Part shown: in pieces, positions 45,591 through 56,712 of the stretch
How positions within the stretch are numbered: position 1 is the first letter of the stretch
Layout: each line of letters begins with the position of its first letter
From: Notamacropus eugenii
Lineage: Eukaryota > Chordata > Mammalia > Diprotodontia > Macropodidae
Length of the DNA stretch: 64,000 nt
Direction of reading: 5' to 3'
Assembly: GCF_028372415.1 (NCBI RefSeq)
Contig: NC_092878.1
Span: forward strand, 135,298,750 to 135,362,749
Program-made: the position numbers and the translations under genes
Notes under the pieces: model-generated
What the model saw: only the letters and a program-made list of their open reading frames with translations
Database searches by the model: none
Told to the model about the DNA's origin: nothing

Positions 45591-46380
45591 ATTGCAAGTA
45601 AAGTAATAGTATAAAACATGTCATCGAGACATGCATGACTCAGAAAGGAGGCAGGAGGGATGGACGGCTGGAGTGATGTATTGGTACCCATTTATCACTT
45701 AGAGGAAGGCTTCCAGGATGGTGAGTGGATGTTAGCCATAGTCAGATATGGATGAAAAGAGATGGATGGCTTGTAACCTGTACCACTGGAGGGAGTGTCC
45801 CTCTCACTGAGGTCACAGCTCTATTTAACTACTAAAGTATAAGGGAAATGAAGTATTGGCTCTTGATGGGTAATTCTGTCTCACATTACTTGAGCCTAAG
45901 TCATTGCTTCTTACTGTGAATTCACTCTCATATGTACCACTCATTCTCTTTAACCTTCCCTGGGAAGTTCACTCCCAGACAAAATCTTTACCACTTTTTT
46001 TGGAAGCTGTTCCTAAGTGTTTTGCCATTAATGTTGTAAGAACTTTTATACAAGTGCCACATACATGTATGCAAAATTTTCAATAAAGACGTAACTTGTT
46101 GCCTACCATCTGTGTCTTTGGACTCTCTCAAATCAACCGGGCTTCCCCATAAACCACACTTTTTGCCTCTGAAGGTTATAGGTTAAATATGGTTTGTATC
46201 TATATCTACAATGATGTGAATAAAATGATCTTCAACTTCAATTCAAGCAATCAATGGAACAAGATGCATCAGTATAAAGGACACCCTCTGAATCACTCCC
46301 ACTGGAAATGCAGAAAACAGACAAAATATTCTCAGTTCAAATAATATAATCCGCCTCCATCTTTGATGCAATACCTTACA
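45591..46380. other. Unassigned sequence with an LTR-like ending
   Basis: The part ending near 46140 has an AATAAA (46083-46088) followed by aacttgttgcctaccatctg and tgtctttggactctctcaaa. This resembles the R/U5 end of a class I retroviral LTR on the plus strand. No TG…CA pair or duplication could be fixed, so I leave it unclassified. Confidence 0.3.
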
Positions 46381-46519
46381 CCTGGGTGGGGAACCTGCAT
46401 CCTCGAGGTCACATGTGGTGCTCTAGGTCCTCAAGTACAGCCAAGGATTAAATCAAAGGGGAACACTTGAGGAGCTAAAGGGCTACATGTGGCCTCAAGG
46501 CTACAGATTCCCTACTCCT
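46381..46519. mobile_element. hAT-like palindromic MITE, copy 2
   Basis: The left end cctgggtggggaacctgcat and the right end ctacagattccctactcct match copy 1 (11404-11599) and each other in reverse. The inner block ggtcacatgtggtgctctag pairs with gggctacatgtggcctcaag. Possible 8-bp duplication: accttaca at 46373-46380 and accttatg at 46520-46527 (6 of 8). It is shorter than copy 1, lacking the central hairpin. Confidence 0.75.
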
Positions 46520-46791
46520 ACCTTATGCAGGCTTTAAAACTCATGGCACTACTCAGAAAAAGAACATAACTTGCATTTCTAAAGAGGCAGACCCCCAACC
46601 CCATTTACCTTATGGCCACTAGATTTATAGTCCCACCCTAGGGACTTGGATTCCCTCTCAAAAGTACTCTGTATGCTACATTTGAGTGCTGTCACTCAAA
46701 AACTCAAGCCACTAAATCATTTACAAGGATTCCTGTAAGCTTCATATTGACTTAGAAAACCAAAATTTAATATCATCTATGTTTTATTGTA
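46520..46791. other. Unassigned sequence
   Basis: No feature recognised. Confidence 0.4.
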
Positions 46792-47026
46792 GGGGCAGCT
46801 AGCTAGGTGTCCTGGAATCAGGAAGATTTATCTTCATGAGTTCAGATACGACCTCAGACACTTACTAGCTGTGCGACCCTGAGCAAGTCACTTAATCCTG
46901 CTTGCCTCAGTGTCCTCATTTGTAAAATAAGCTGAGGAAGGAAATGGCAGACCACTCCAGTACCTTTGCCAAATGAGGTCGCCAAGAGTCAGACATGACT
47001 GAACCACAAAAAAGACAGAAAGAAAC
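46792..47026 (+). mobile_element. Type A SINE with target-site duplication
   Basis: ggggcagctagctaggtgtc starts the head and cgccaagagtcagacatgac lies in the tail, followed by an A-rich end. gttttattgta (46781-46791) and gttttatcgta (47027-47037) are an 11-bp duplication with one C/T difference. Confidence 0.9.
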
Positions 47027-47987
47027 GTTTTATCGTATTTTTATTTATTTTGTTAAATATTTCCCAATTACATTTTAATCTGGTTCAGGCCCCCACTGTG
47101 TTGTTGCTAGCAGACAGGCCTCGTGTCAGGATTACATCGCCCTATTTCCTTCAGTACATATTGTCAAACTGATATGAACAAGGTCTTCAATGATTAAAAT
47201 GTGTGGTGTAGTTAGTAGTTTGGAAAATTCATCTTTCTGTCAGGGAAATATAGGGTTTTCCTATTCCAGTAACAGTTCAATAATTTCCCCTGAAATAATT
47301 ATAAAACAAAATATTCAAACTTCTTTATTCCAATAACTAAAGAGAATAAGATCTTCTTAATTACTTTGGTATCTGCCCCAGTACCTGGTAAAATACTCTG
47401 AACATAAAGGATAATTAGAAAATGGTTGCTAAGAGAAAAGAATGAATAATTTCACTGGAAAAAAATAAGGATCTGGAATCACTGTGGCTATTTTAACTTC
47501 CTTTAGAAAGAATTAAACTCATTTCTTGAAAAACAAACAATATTGGGAATGGGGAGAGTACTTGCAACAAAATGGGGAAATTGACAATGTATATTAAGAT
47601 AGATAAGGAAAGTTTAATTGTTTGTTTTCGGGGTGGGGGGAGGATGGCTAGTTTGATTCAGGATTTTCTTTTTACCCACCAAAGTGGAAACTCCGAATTC
47701 ATGTGAACTGGATAAGAACAAAAATAGAATGCAATTCTGTGATACAAGCAAATCTATAGGTGATAATTAGGATGTTTCAGTTCCAAATAAACTACTTTTA
47801 CTCCCAAAACACTTAAGGCAGTATTGGGATGTTTTATTTCAGGACTGAATTAATTTCATCCCAAAAAGAAATGATCAAAGCAATACTAGATTCTAAGGCT
47901 TTCAACTGAAATTATTTTTCCATCCAGGGACCATGCAATGAAAGTATAGGTTCTAGATAAACGTGGCGAAGTGCTTTAACATAAAGC
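47027..47987. other. Unassigned sequence
   Basis: 47035-47140 (tttgttaaatatttcccaat, tctggttcaggcccccactg) looks like the end of another dispersed element that I cannot name. The rest shows nothing. Confidence 0.35.
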
Positions 47988-48240
47988 ATTTAGTTGCTGT
48001 TCGGTCATTTTCAGGCATGTCTGACTCTTGATGACCCCATTTGGGGTTTTCTTGGCAAAGATACTGAAGTGGTTTGCCATTTTCTTCTCTAGCGCATTTT
48101 ACAGACGAGGAAACTAAGGATTAAGTGACTTCCCCAGCGTCACACAGTTAGCAAGTGTCTGAGGCCATATTTGAACTCGCAACGAGGAGTCTTCCTCACT
48201 TCAGGCCTAGCTGATGTTACGACCCACCTAGCTGCCCTCT
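47988..48240 (-). mobile_element. Type A SINE
   Basis: Antisense: aggcatgtctgactcttgat, gaccccatttggggttttct, gaggaaactaaggattaagt and the head complement ccacctagctgcc at 48224-48236. Nearly complete. Confidence 0.9.
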
Positions 48241-48789
48241 TTTGCCTTTACTTTCATTTTCATTGTCAGGTTCATTTTGTATGAACCAGTACCGAATGCT
48301 AAAATTAGACAAAGGGGTTCACTTTTCCTCTGACCCAGGAAAGCTTTCAAAATGCATGCCGACACCCTGAACAATCTTTACGTTTCTTCCCTAAAACCTA
48401 TTTTGAAAGTGATAGGATCACAGTTTCAGGTGAAAAAGAATGAGCTTGTTAACTAAAACTATCCAAGAGCTAGAAAAATATTATAACCTTGATTTGTAAA
48501 ATTAGAATTAGGTGTCTGGAAACTTCTGACATATGCAGAATTTTGCTAATAAGGAAAAGGAAACATGACAGAACTTTTGAAAGTTGAAACACTACATATT
48601 GCCAAGTAAAATTGCCATAGGAAATCATGGGCACTCTCTGTCCCTCCAACCTAAGTACAATTCCCTTTTCTCCTTCAATACCCAGGAAAAATACATATAT
48701 TCACATAAATAGCTTTCTACATGTATTTTGTGTGTATACATGGTTTTATATGTATATATAGTTACGTATAGTTATATTGTACCTAATAA
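48241..48789. other. Unassigned, with a TATG/TA microsatellite at 48690-48780
   Basis: No other feature recognised. Confidence 0.4.
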
Positions 48790-48885
48790 TCAAGATAGAC
48801 TATTAGAGCTTCAAAAGGATGTTAGAGAATATTCAGCGTTAAATCTCTCATTTTACAAACAAGGAAACTGAAATTAAAGCAAGTG
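48790..48885 (-). mobile_element. MIR3-like SINE fragment
   Basis: Antisense: cttcaaaaggatgttagaga, tctctcattttacaaacaag, gaaactgaaattaaagcaag. Confidence 0.6.
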
Positions 48886-49859
48886 GTACAAGTATAAGTA
48901 GCAATTTTTGCATTCCAGGCCAAGTAGGACAAAGATGCCCCCATAGGAGACACTCGGAGTCAGTGAGAGGTGGTTGTTGCTTGTCCCTTGTTTTCCAAGA
49001 CGTGGGTGAGGGTACTGGCCAGGCATAAAGACATGATCTGGGCGAGGCTGAAGAGTTCACCTAGGCTGTAGCTGCCAAGGAAGAAAGCACAAGGGAATGA
49101 GCAGCTGCCATCTGGTAGTTTTCTCCTTCAATTAATTATTTTCCCCTCCTAGGTGCTAAGCTGTGTTTTGTTCTGTTTTATTTTGTTTTCTAAGCTGTGG
49201 GAGGGCTGCACATGTAGTCTTTCAGTTCAGTAAGTCAGTCCAGACTTGGTCCTTCTGCCCTGGTTTTGACTCTGTATTCTGGAGTAGGTGTGAATTAAAG
49301 CCACTCCTTTGGTAATATAGCTTCAATATAGAACAAAATGCGATACTCAAAAGCAATTCAACACTTAACGAAAAGAAGTTTAGCTAGCCATAGTTGGAGG
49401 ATATAAAACAAGGGTAGGCACCAAAAATCCCTTGAGTACAGTAACTGAGCAAGCCTTCCTCCTCTGTCTGGGTGGAACCTGGCTTTCCTTGGGGCTGCTT
49501 TGTTTTTAGGTATTCAGAAAGTGACTTCAACAATCTAAACTGCTAGTCTCCAACGCCAATTCAAACCTAGGAATGCCACCATACCTTTTCTGGGAAACAC
49601 CATAGCCAAAAACAACCAACTTCCTAAATTGCATGGGGAAGGTGTTGTGATGTTACTCCTACCATACTCTAACAAGAGAGGAAAGGAATAAGGGATCATT
49701 TACCTCTCACCATGACTTCCATGGCTGATATCTCAGTGCTCCCAGTCTGGAGGAGGAAAGGAATTGGTGGAAATTTGGAAATAGAAAGAGCCTTCTGTTT
49801 TCCAACTTTGAGACAGAAGGCCCACAGGTCCCTGAGCAGAGAGAAAGACTCTGGGAGTC
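48886..49859. other. Unassigned sequence
   Basis: About 1 kb, less AT-rich than average, with no repeat family recognised. It borders the LTR. Confidence 0.4.
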
Positions 49860-50261
49860 TGTTGGGGTCCCCTAGACCATTACGGGAACCCCTAACCCGA
49901 CCCAAGGCTCTTGTCCGGCAAGAGGCCTTGATCTAGTGAGTAATGAAATGAGGCGGGAGACAAGGAGGTGAAGACTCTGTTTATTCCAGCTAGCTCACAT
50001 GCATATATAGTGTTAATTACGTGAACATTCCTAAGCCTATACATTAAACCTATCACCTAACACCTTTCCTTATATGGGTGTCTTCTCCACTGGACATCCG
50101 GAGCTGGACAAAGAACTGCCACGTTGCAAACAAAGACGAGACCCTTCCTCCTGAAATCCATCTAGTTCCACCCCTACTGACAAGCCCCTAGGTTATCTAG
50201 GCAGGCTCTCAGTGTGGCGTCCTGCAATGGACAGGGGTCGGCTCTAACTTGTCCCGTTACA
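49860..50261 (-). mobile_element. Solo LTR of an endogenous retrovirus (class II/ERVK-like by duplication length)
   Basis: 402 bases on the minus strand, beginning TGTAACGGGAC (complement at 50261-50251) and ending GGGGACCCCAACA (complement at 49872-49860). These are the TG…CA ends expected of an LTR. The exact 6-bp duplication ggagtc lies at 49854-49859 and 50262-50267. An AATAAA lies at 49980-49985 (complement), and a TATA-like ATATAAGG lies upstream at about 50073-50080. No gag, pol or env sequence lies next to it, so it is a solo LTR left by recombination between two LTRs. A 6-bp duplication is typical of class II elements. This is an old insertion and not a virus. Confidence 0.85.
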
Positions 50262-51021
50262 GGAGTCTTTGTAGTTAGAAAACGTATAGAAGAGCTGGTA
50301 CCTCGATCATGGCTCTATCCCCAGCCTCAGAGAATTTCTCCTCCTGTGATATCTGAAACTTTCTGATTTCTGTTTTGGGATAAATGTGTGCACTTGATAT
50401 TCCATATATGTGTTCACTGTAAAACTGGCATACAGTAGGAAAGGAATGAACCCTTGGGGCACCCCTTCTCTGTTAATGAATCAAGACCTCAGCTGGAACC
50501 TAAAAATTATCTTCCCTACATTAAGAACATTTAAGGGAGAAAAATGATAGACAGAATGGCAAGTCCCTGCACCTAACCTCTGGCCTTCCTTCCTGGCAGG
50601 AATATAAGCCTCCTTTGGAGAATGGTGGAAAAAGAGATTCTAAAGATATCTACTCTTGCCTCACTGGGAGCCACATCTATACAGACCCAATGATACACAT
50701 ATAGCCTACATGAGGAAAAAAAAGAACAGCACCGACAACATGCACATTCATTTTGCTAAAGGCTCTTTAAAAGACTATGGTCTATTAAAGTAATTCAGCT
50801 AGCTAGCCACACACCTTGGATTAAAACAAAGGTTTCCAAACTTAGATCATAAAAGTTTATTTTGCATAAACTTGTCGCTTTAGCTTTTTATCTTTAATAC
50901 CAAGGCTTTGGACTGGAAAAACAATAAACTTCCTTCCAGCTCTAAATCTGTGCCTCTACGATTAGTAAATACAGACAACAGTGAAAATAATCTGCATTGA
51001 GGTATGTTTCATTTTGATTAA
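50262..51021. other. Unassigned sequence
   Basis: No feature recognised over 0.76 kb. Confidence 0.4.
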
Positions 51022-51090
51022 CCCAACACCTTGCACATAGTAGATCTGTATAAATATTAGCTGTCATTACAATTAATAATAATAATATTA
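51022..51090 (+). mobile_element. MIR 3' end fragment
   Basis: accttgcacatagtagatct, gtataaatattagctgtcat and a closing aataataataatatta run. Confidence 0.65.
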
Positions 51091-51659
51091 AAATCTAATT
51101 AGCCTTATCAAATGCTTAATATGTATTAACATATTAACACATATCAAAGATCCTTAGTGAATGACCATAGATTCTGACCAAAAATAAATACTTAATGACC
51201 TCTATATGTAAAACCTTTTGCAAAAAGGAATAAATGTCGAGACATAAGCATGGTGCATGGGACATAGTAGGTCTTATTGGTTGAATGATGGAAAGAAAAC
51301 ACTTGATTGGAAAATATCTTCAGTGTTCTTGGTAGTGAAACATTGGCCAATTTATGAATCACTCCAAATTATAATAAAGCATTTCTGTGTACACTCACGC
51401 TTGTTAAATGTCTTACCGGACTGCTTTCATTTCACAAGAGACAGAAATGCTGTCAAACTCAAGCACTTTGTAGTTGAAAATTGTGGCTGTTCTCAGAGGA
51501 GCTGCCAGTCCAGGATGAGTAAGGAGCATAGGATAATGGAGGGGATGCGATTATGGCAGAGTGATTGATGCATCCTTTGACTGATTCCAGGGTGGTTTTG
51601 TGCATAGGCAGCAAGTTGGGCTCCTGGACAAATGGATTTGGAGCTTTAGACTTTGCTAT
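51091..51659. other. Unassigned sequence
   Basis: A 103-residue frame at 51257-51568 has no recognisable domain and is not called. 51245-51290 resembles an L2 terminus (gcatgggacatagtaggtct). Confidence 0.35.
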
Positions 51660-51952
51660 TCAATTCAATTTAATTCAATTCAACGGGCATTTATTTTATA
51701 AGCACCTACTATGTGCCACATGAGAAATGAGGGATACAGAACAAAGGTGAAACCATCTCTTTCCTTATGAATATTACACTCCACTGGTGGAAACAACATG
51801 TTCATGCAGAGACTAAGAACACAGTGAGAGGCATGGATCGAGACTCCTCAGCCTTAGAGTAATGAAACCCTGGCTCACATGCATATACTTAATGACCTTG
51901 AGTAACCAATCAATAAAGCACAAACATTTAGCAAGTATCTACTCTGGGCCAA
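51660..51952 (-). mobile_element. LINE-2 3' end fragments (two)
   Basis: aacgggcatttattttataa, gcacctactatgtgccacat and tattacactccactggtgga at 51683-51795, then a second start, accaatcaataaagcacaaa to tctactctgggcc, at 51904-51950. The type A SINE follows immediately. Confidence 0.65.
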
Positions 51953-52200
51953 GGGCAGCTAGGTGGCTCAGTGGTCAGAGTGCTGGGCCTAGGTTCTAGA
52001 GTCAAGAAGATCTAAGTCCAAACCGGGCCTCAGACATTTACTAGCTGAGTGACCCTGGGCAAGTCCCTTAACCCTGCTTGTTTCAGTTTCTTCATCTGTA
52101 AAAGGAGCTGGAGAAGAAAATGGTAAACTATTTCATATCTAGACCAAAAAAACCCCAAAATGGGTCACCAAGAGTCAGACAAGATTGAAAAACAACTAAC
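51953..52200 (+). mobile_element. Type A SINE
   Basis: gggcagctaggtggctcagt starts the head. ctgagtgaccctgggcaagt, ttcttcatctgtaaaaggag, aaaaccccaaaatgggtcac and caagagtcagacaagattga follow. It interrupts an L2. Confidence 0.9.
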
Positions 52201-52204
52201 AGCA

Positions 52205-52680
52205 TCTTCTCCAGTATTTAGCACAGTACTCATCTCAGTGGTGGAGGGAGCTTTCTCATTCAGAATTCACAATAATGAAATGTGGTCCTCCAAACCGCAA
52301 AGGAATTGAGGGTGGCAGGATGGGCAATCACAATGGGGCAATCAGAAAAGGCCTCTTGTGGGTGGGAGTACTGGAGCTGAGCCTTATAAGGAGCTAGGGG
52401 TTCTAAATGATAGGAAAGAGAAGGTAGAATATTAAAGGTATTGGGCTCCCTCAGCCCGTACAAAGGCAGAGAAGGGTGTTGGAAGGTTACACGCAGAGAG
52501 GAGCAAGTAGGCTATTTGTGTTATAACATGGAGGGTAATAGGGAAAGTAATGAATAATTAGCCTGGAAAAATCAGGTGGAGCCATATGGCAAAGAGCTTC
52601 AAATCCAAACAGGTCAGGATTCATTTTATCCTAGAGGCTATAGGAAAGTAATCTAAAGAATCTTTTAAAAGTGAATTTTA
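52205..52680 (-). mobile_element. LINE-2 3' portion, antisense
   Basis: agtactggagctgagcctta, gcaaagagcttcaaatccaa and aggattcattttatcctaga follow reversed L2 order. It probably continues the L2 end at 51904-51950. Confidence 0.65.
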
Positions 52681-52689
52681 GTGTTTTTT

Positions 52690-53152
52690 TTGCTTTTTTA
52701 TCACCTAGATTCCCCCTGTATTGCTATCCCTCCCCGTCAAGACAACTGTCGCTCATATTTTTTTAAAAAAAGAAAAAATGCAGAGAAAAAAATTAAGTAA
52801 AAAACAATACTTTGAAAAATTTAATGTTGTATGCAGTGCTTTATGCTTGTGAGGATCTCCTCTGTCCCAAACTTCTGCTAAGGAGCAGAGGAAGGTATCT
52901 TCTCATGACTCTGCTGTGGGCAGTTTATTCTTAGTAGTTTATAATATTCCTTTTCAATTATTTTGTAGTCATGGTTCTTTCCATTTACCTTGTTGTAGTC
53001 CTTATGTATATTGTTCTCCTGGCTGTTCACTTTATCTCTGTGTCCACAAATCTCTCCATGCTTTTTTGAATTTATGCTTATAATTTTTCATAACACAATA
53101 ATATCATATTACATTCACATACCATACTTTATTTTGCCTTTTCCCAATCGAT
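52690..53152 (-). mobile_element. Old LINE-1 3' UTR, part 1 (split by L2)
   Basis: Antisense L1: aatgttgtatgcagtgcttt, tctccatgcttttttgaatt, ataacacaataatatcatat, cccaatcgatgg. Confidence 0.65.
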
Positions 53153-53154
53153 GG

Positions 53155-53662
53155 CGACCTCCTCCTCTGCCCCTGAGCCCTTCACTCAGTGAACTCCAGG
53201 GACTTCCTATTACCTCAAGGATCAAATATAAAACCCTCTCTTTGGCATTCAAAGCTCTTGACACACTGGCCCCCTTTTACCTTTGCAATGCTCTTACACC
53301 TTACTCCCACCACTTGGGTTTAGTAACACTGGACAAGACTTTATATCTCCAGAGTCTGAGAAATATTGTTTTTATCTTCCTTTGGGTTGACTTGCATTCC
53401 TCTCTACATCCTAGCTTCCCTGGCTTCCTCTAAGTACCAGCTAAAATCCCATCCTCTAAGAGAAGCCTTTCCTTACTCCTCTTCACTGAAGTGCCTTCCC
53501 TCTTCTGATCATCTCCAATTTTTCATTTGTATGTTGTGTTTATAAGTTTACTGTGAGCTACTTGAGTGCCAGATCTATGTTTGCCTTTCTTTTTATCCCC
53601 AGGACTTAGGACAGCATCTTGCAAACTGTAGGCACTTAATAAATGCTTAATTGACTTCTTAA
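53155..53662 (+). mobile_element. LINE-2 3' portion inside an L1
   Basis: tattacctcaaggatcaaat, ctttggcattcaaagctctt, tggcttcctctaagtaccag, ggacttaggacagcatcttg and taggcacttaataaatgctt run in L2 sense order to its terminus. Flanking L1 sequence continues on both sides, so this is a nested or rearranged L2. Confidence 0.75.
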
Positions 53663-54600
53663 TTTTTAGTTCTTGGCTATTGCAGAAAGTGCCACCATAA
53701 ATACTGCAGCATGCACAGAACTATTTTTTGTTTTTTGTCTGTTGTTTTGTTTTGTTTTGTCAGTGATATTCTTGAGGTGCATCTGCCTAGCAAAGAGTAT
53801 GGACATGCTAGGCACTTTATTTGCATAATTCCAAATTACTTCGCAGAATGATGGTACTTCATGTTTCACAGCTTCACTAACAATGTACTCATATGCTTGT
53901 CTCTATTTTCTCCAGCATTGACTATTTCCATTTTTTGGTCATCTTTGCCAATTTGATGACAAACCTCAGAGTCGTTTTCCGTTATTCTTAGTATCAGTGA
54001 TTTGAAACATCTTTTCATATGGTTGTTAATAGTCTGCAGTTCATTTTTAAGAACTGTTTGTTTTCGAAATAACTATTGAAAAATAACTTTTGATCTTGCA
54101 TGATTCTTACTGGTTGTCTATCTATGCTGGATATCCTTACCAGAGATATTTGATCCATGTGAAGGCTTGCCTTCTTATGCTGGATACATTAATTTTGCTT
54201 GTACAAAAGGCCTCTAATTTTAAAAAAATCAAAATTATATATTTTACCATTTGACTGCCTCTCTGGCTTTGTTGGTTAAGAATTTATTGCCTACTCATAG
54301 TTCACAATCTGTTTCTCTTCTATTTTTAATGGCACAGTCTTTAATATTATATCCATTTTGTATTTATTATGGAAATTAAATATTAATCTAAGCCCAATTT
54401 CTGCCAAACTACTTTGTAATTTTCTTACTAGCTGTTATTAAACAGGGAGTGCTTTCCTAAGTCATTTCTATCTTGGCATTTATTGAACACTGGGCTATTG
54501 AGTTCCACGATTTCTGATTTTCCTTGGTCTTGTCTATCTTGTCAATCTACTTCTCTCTTTTTAAACCAACACCAGATGGCTTTGATGATTGCTGCTTTAT
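53663..54600 (-). mobile_element. Old LINE-1 3' region, part 2
   Basis: Antisense L1: tgatttgaaacatcttttca, tatggttgttaatagtctgc, tggatatccttaccagagat, tcctaagtcatttctatctt, ccagatggctttgatgattg. The order matches the far 3' region of mammalian L1 read backwards. Confidence 0.7.
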
Positions 54601-54604
54601 CATT

Positions 54605-55350
54605 CCTACAGAGAAGAGCAAGTAAGGCAATTTGGTTGTAATGGAGAGTGTGAGAGGCAAGTAATAAACAATTAACTGAGAAAGATAGGTTGGAACCAGA
54701 TCATGAAGAGCTTCACATATAAACAGAATAGTCTGAATTTTATGTTAGAGGAAATAGAGTGGGGAAATGACATGGTTTTCAGTTTAGCAGCTACATGAAG
54801 GATAAATTGGGAGGGGGGGGGCGGAACTGCTTGCAGGGATGCCAACTAAGAGGCTATTGCAAAAGTCCAGGTAAGAGCAGAGGGGCGGTCATGTAGGTGA
54901 GGAGAAGGGGATGAGGAGAATGGATTTTACGAGTGACTGGACATCACGGGGTGAGAGTGGAGTCAAGGATTATTCCTAGATTGTGAATATGACTGACTAG
55001 AAAAACAGTGCTGCTGTTGATAGAAATGGGGAAAGTAGGAGGGAAAGGATGGATTCGGGAGGAAAGAAAACAAGTTCTATGGGATATCCAGAAGGAATTG
55101 TCCAATAGGTAATAAGAGATGTGGGGGTCCACAGAGAAATGAGGCTGGAAATGTAGACTTCAGATTTCATAAGCATTGAACTGATGAAAGCTGATCTAGA
55201 GAAAAAATATAAAGAAGGAAGAGAGAAGGATCCAGGATGAAATCCTGGAATACATTGGAGAAATGACATGAATTCCCCAAAGGAATATCAATCAGACAGG
55301 GAGGAGAAAGATCAGGGAAATGTAAAGTCTCATTTAAAGTTTCCACATTA
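54605..55350 (-). mobile_element. LINE-2 3' portion with ORF2 C-terminal scrap
   Basis: Antisense L2: gatcatgaagagcttcacat, gctattgcaaaagtccaggt, gagtggagtcaaggattatt. A minus-strand frame at 54944-55132 ends in NLGIILDSTLTP, matching the conserved 'NLGVILDSSLS' motif near the end of the L2 ORF2 protein. Frames are broken on either side. Confidence 0.8.
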
Positions 55351-56025
55351 TATAATATTTGCAATATGAAAAATTAACAATTCAATTCCTTTAGGAGACA
55401 GCAAGTATTTTAGTAGGTTGATACCTACTACCTGAAAATATAGTAGGCTATGCTTTTTCTTTAACATATCATACTATATTTTTAGTGTTATATCAAATGT
55501 ACAAGTCCTAAAATCTTTGAATTGTAGCATAAAACTATCCCCTTTATAGAATTGTTATACTCTGCTATATTACCAAAAAAATAACAACGCATAATTTAAA
55601 GGTTTGGTCTACTTTATCTTAATAAATGTCATCTGTCTGCAATTACTTGTATAGAAGAATAGCTATAGAATATTAAAATATGATTTCATTTTACTTATTT
55701 CAATGTATGCAAATGTTTTTCCAAATGGTTTACAGATTAATGTAATTTTTTGAAATCATTCATTCTCACTGCATATGGCATACATTTTGACTACAGTAAA
55801 ATGTTAAGATGAAACTTTTTACCCTTAAGAATTTTCTTACCAAGGAAAAAAGTATGAATATGTCTCTAATAATTACCATAATATTTGAAAAATGTTAAAT
55901 GTTCAGTAGTTTGTCTGAATAATGTCAAGATACTTCTAACACAAAACTGAATTCTCTATAAGTCAGCTTTATTAGTTATTCAGAGATTTAGTGATGCCTT
56001 TTTATGAAATAGTAATCCTCTTATG
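55351..56025. other. Unassigned AT-rich sequence
   Basis: I see nothing I can name over 0.67 kb. Confidence 0.4.
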
Positions 56026-56096
56026 CAGCATGTCCCAAAATTCTAAGTGCAGTTTTAAACTATTAAAGTTTAGACTAAGATTATTAGAACTCCCTG
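56026..56096. mobile_element. Palindromic mariner-type MITE
   Basis: The left arm cagcatgtcccaaaattcta (56026-56045) continues to gcagttttaaac. The right arm gtttagactaagattattag leads to aactccctg, followed by ta. The two arms are reverse complements with mismatches. The cagggtgtcccaaaa…cttagtgcagttttaa type of end is known from Tc1/mariner MITEs, which insert at TA. Confidence 0.72.
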
Positions 56097-56098
56097 TA

Positions 56099-56596
56099 CA
56101 GTTCCTAGCTAAATAATTCATGCCCTCAGACTTACATTTAATTTCGAATCCCACATCCTGATCACTGGAGGCTTAAGTCTCTTTTTAGGAGGCCTGATTC
56201 TAGCTTATTATTCTCTCCATGCCCCTATTTGTGTTCAATGACTAACTACATTTAATCATCACCCAAGCCAAGAATACTCTCACCACAAACTTCCAAGTAC
56301 TTTGGGTGGGGCAGGGGAATTATTTTCTTAATTCTAAACTCCCTCTAAAACCCCTTTGGTTTCACTGTAGATGTGTGAGTGGGAACTGAGAGAAATTAAA
56401 GGGCCAAGGCCATTTAATACCTGAAACAGATGTCCTTCGTCTTTTCTGTGTTGTGGTTCGCTTTGACAATTTAATGAAAACTGTGGATTCATGTTTGCTG
56501 CTTGCATTCATAGTTGAAGGAAATGCTAAATTTCAGTTAAACACTAATGAAAATAAAGATGCGTTTTTCCTCATTCAAGTTTGTAGACTCCCTCAA
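56099..56596. other. Unassigned sequence
   Basis: No feature recognised. Confidence 0.4.
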
Positions 56597-56708
56597 ATCT
56601 ATATATGTATACATGTACACATTTGCAAACATATGTCTATATATGTAGAAGCATATGCATGTGTATATACACATGTGTATGTGTGTATTTGTGTATACAT
56701 GTGTGTTA
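56597..56708. repeat. TATG/TGTA microsatellite
   Basis: Imperfect alternating tatg, catg and tgtg units. Confidence 0.88.
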
Positions 56709-56712
56709 AATA

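Noticed and set aside
51257..51568. 103-codon plus-strand frame
   Set aside because: No recognisable domain, composition or flanking gene signals; length within chance for this window size.
53011..53433. 140-codon plus-strand frame
   Set aside because: It runs from antisense L1 into an L2 3' UTR, so it is a repeat by-product and not a gene.
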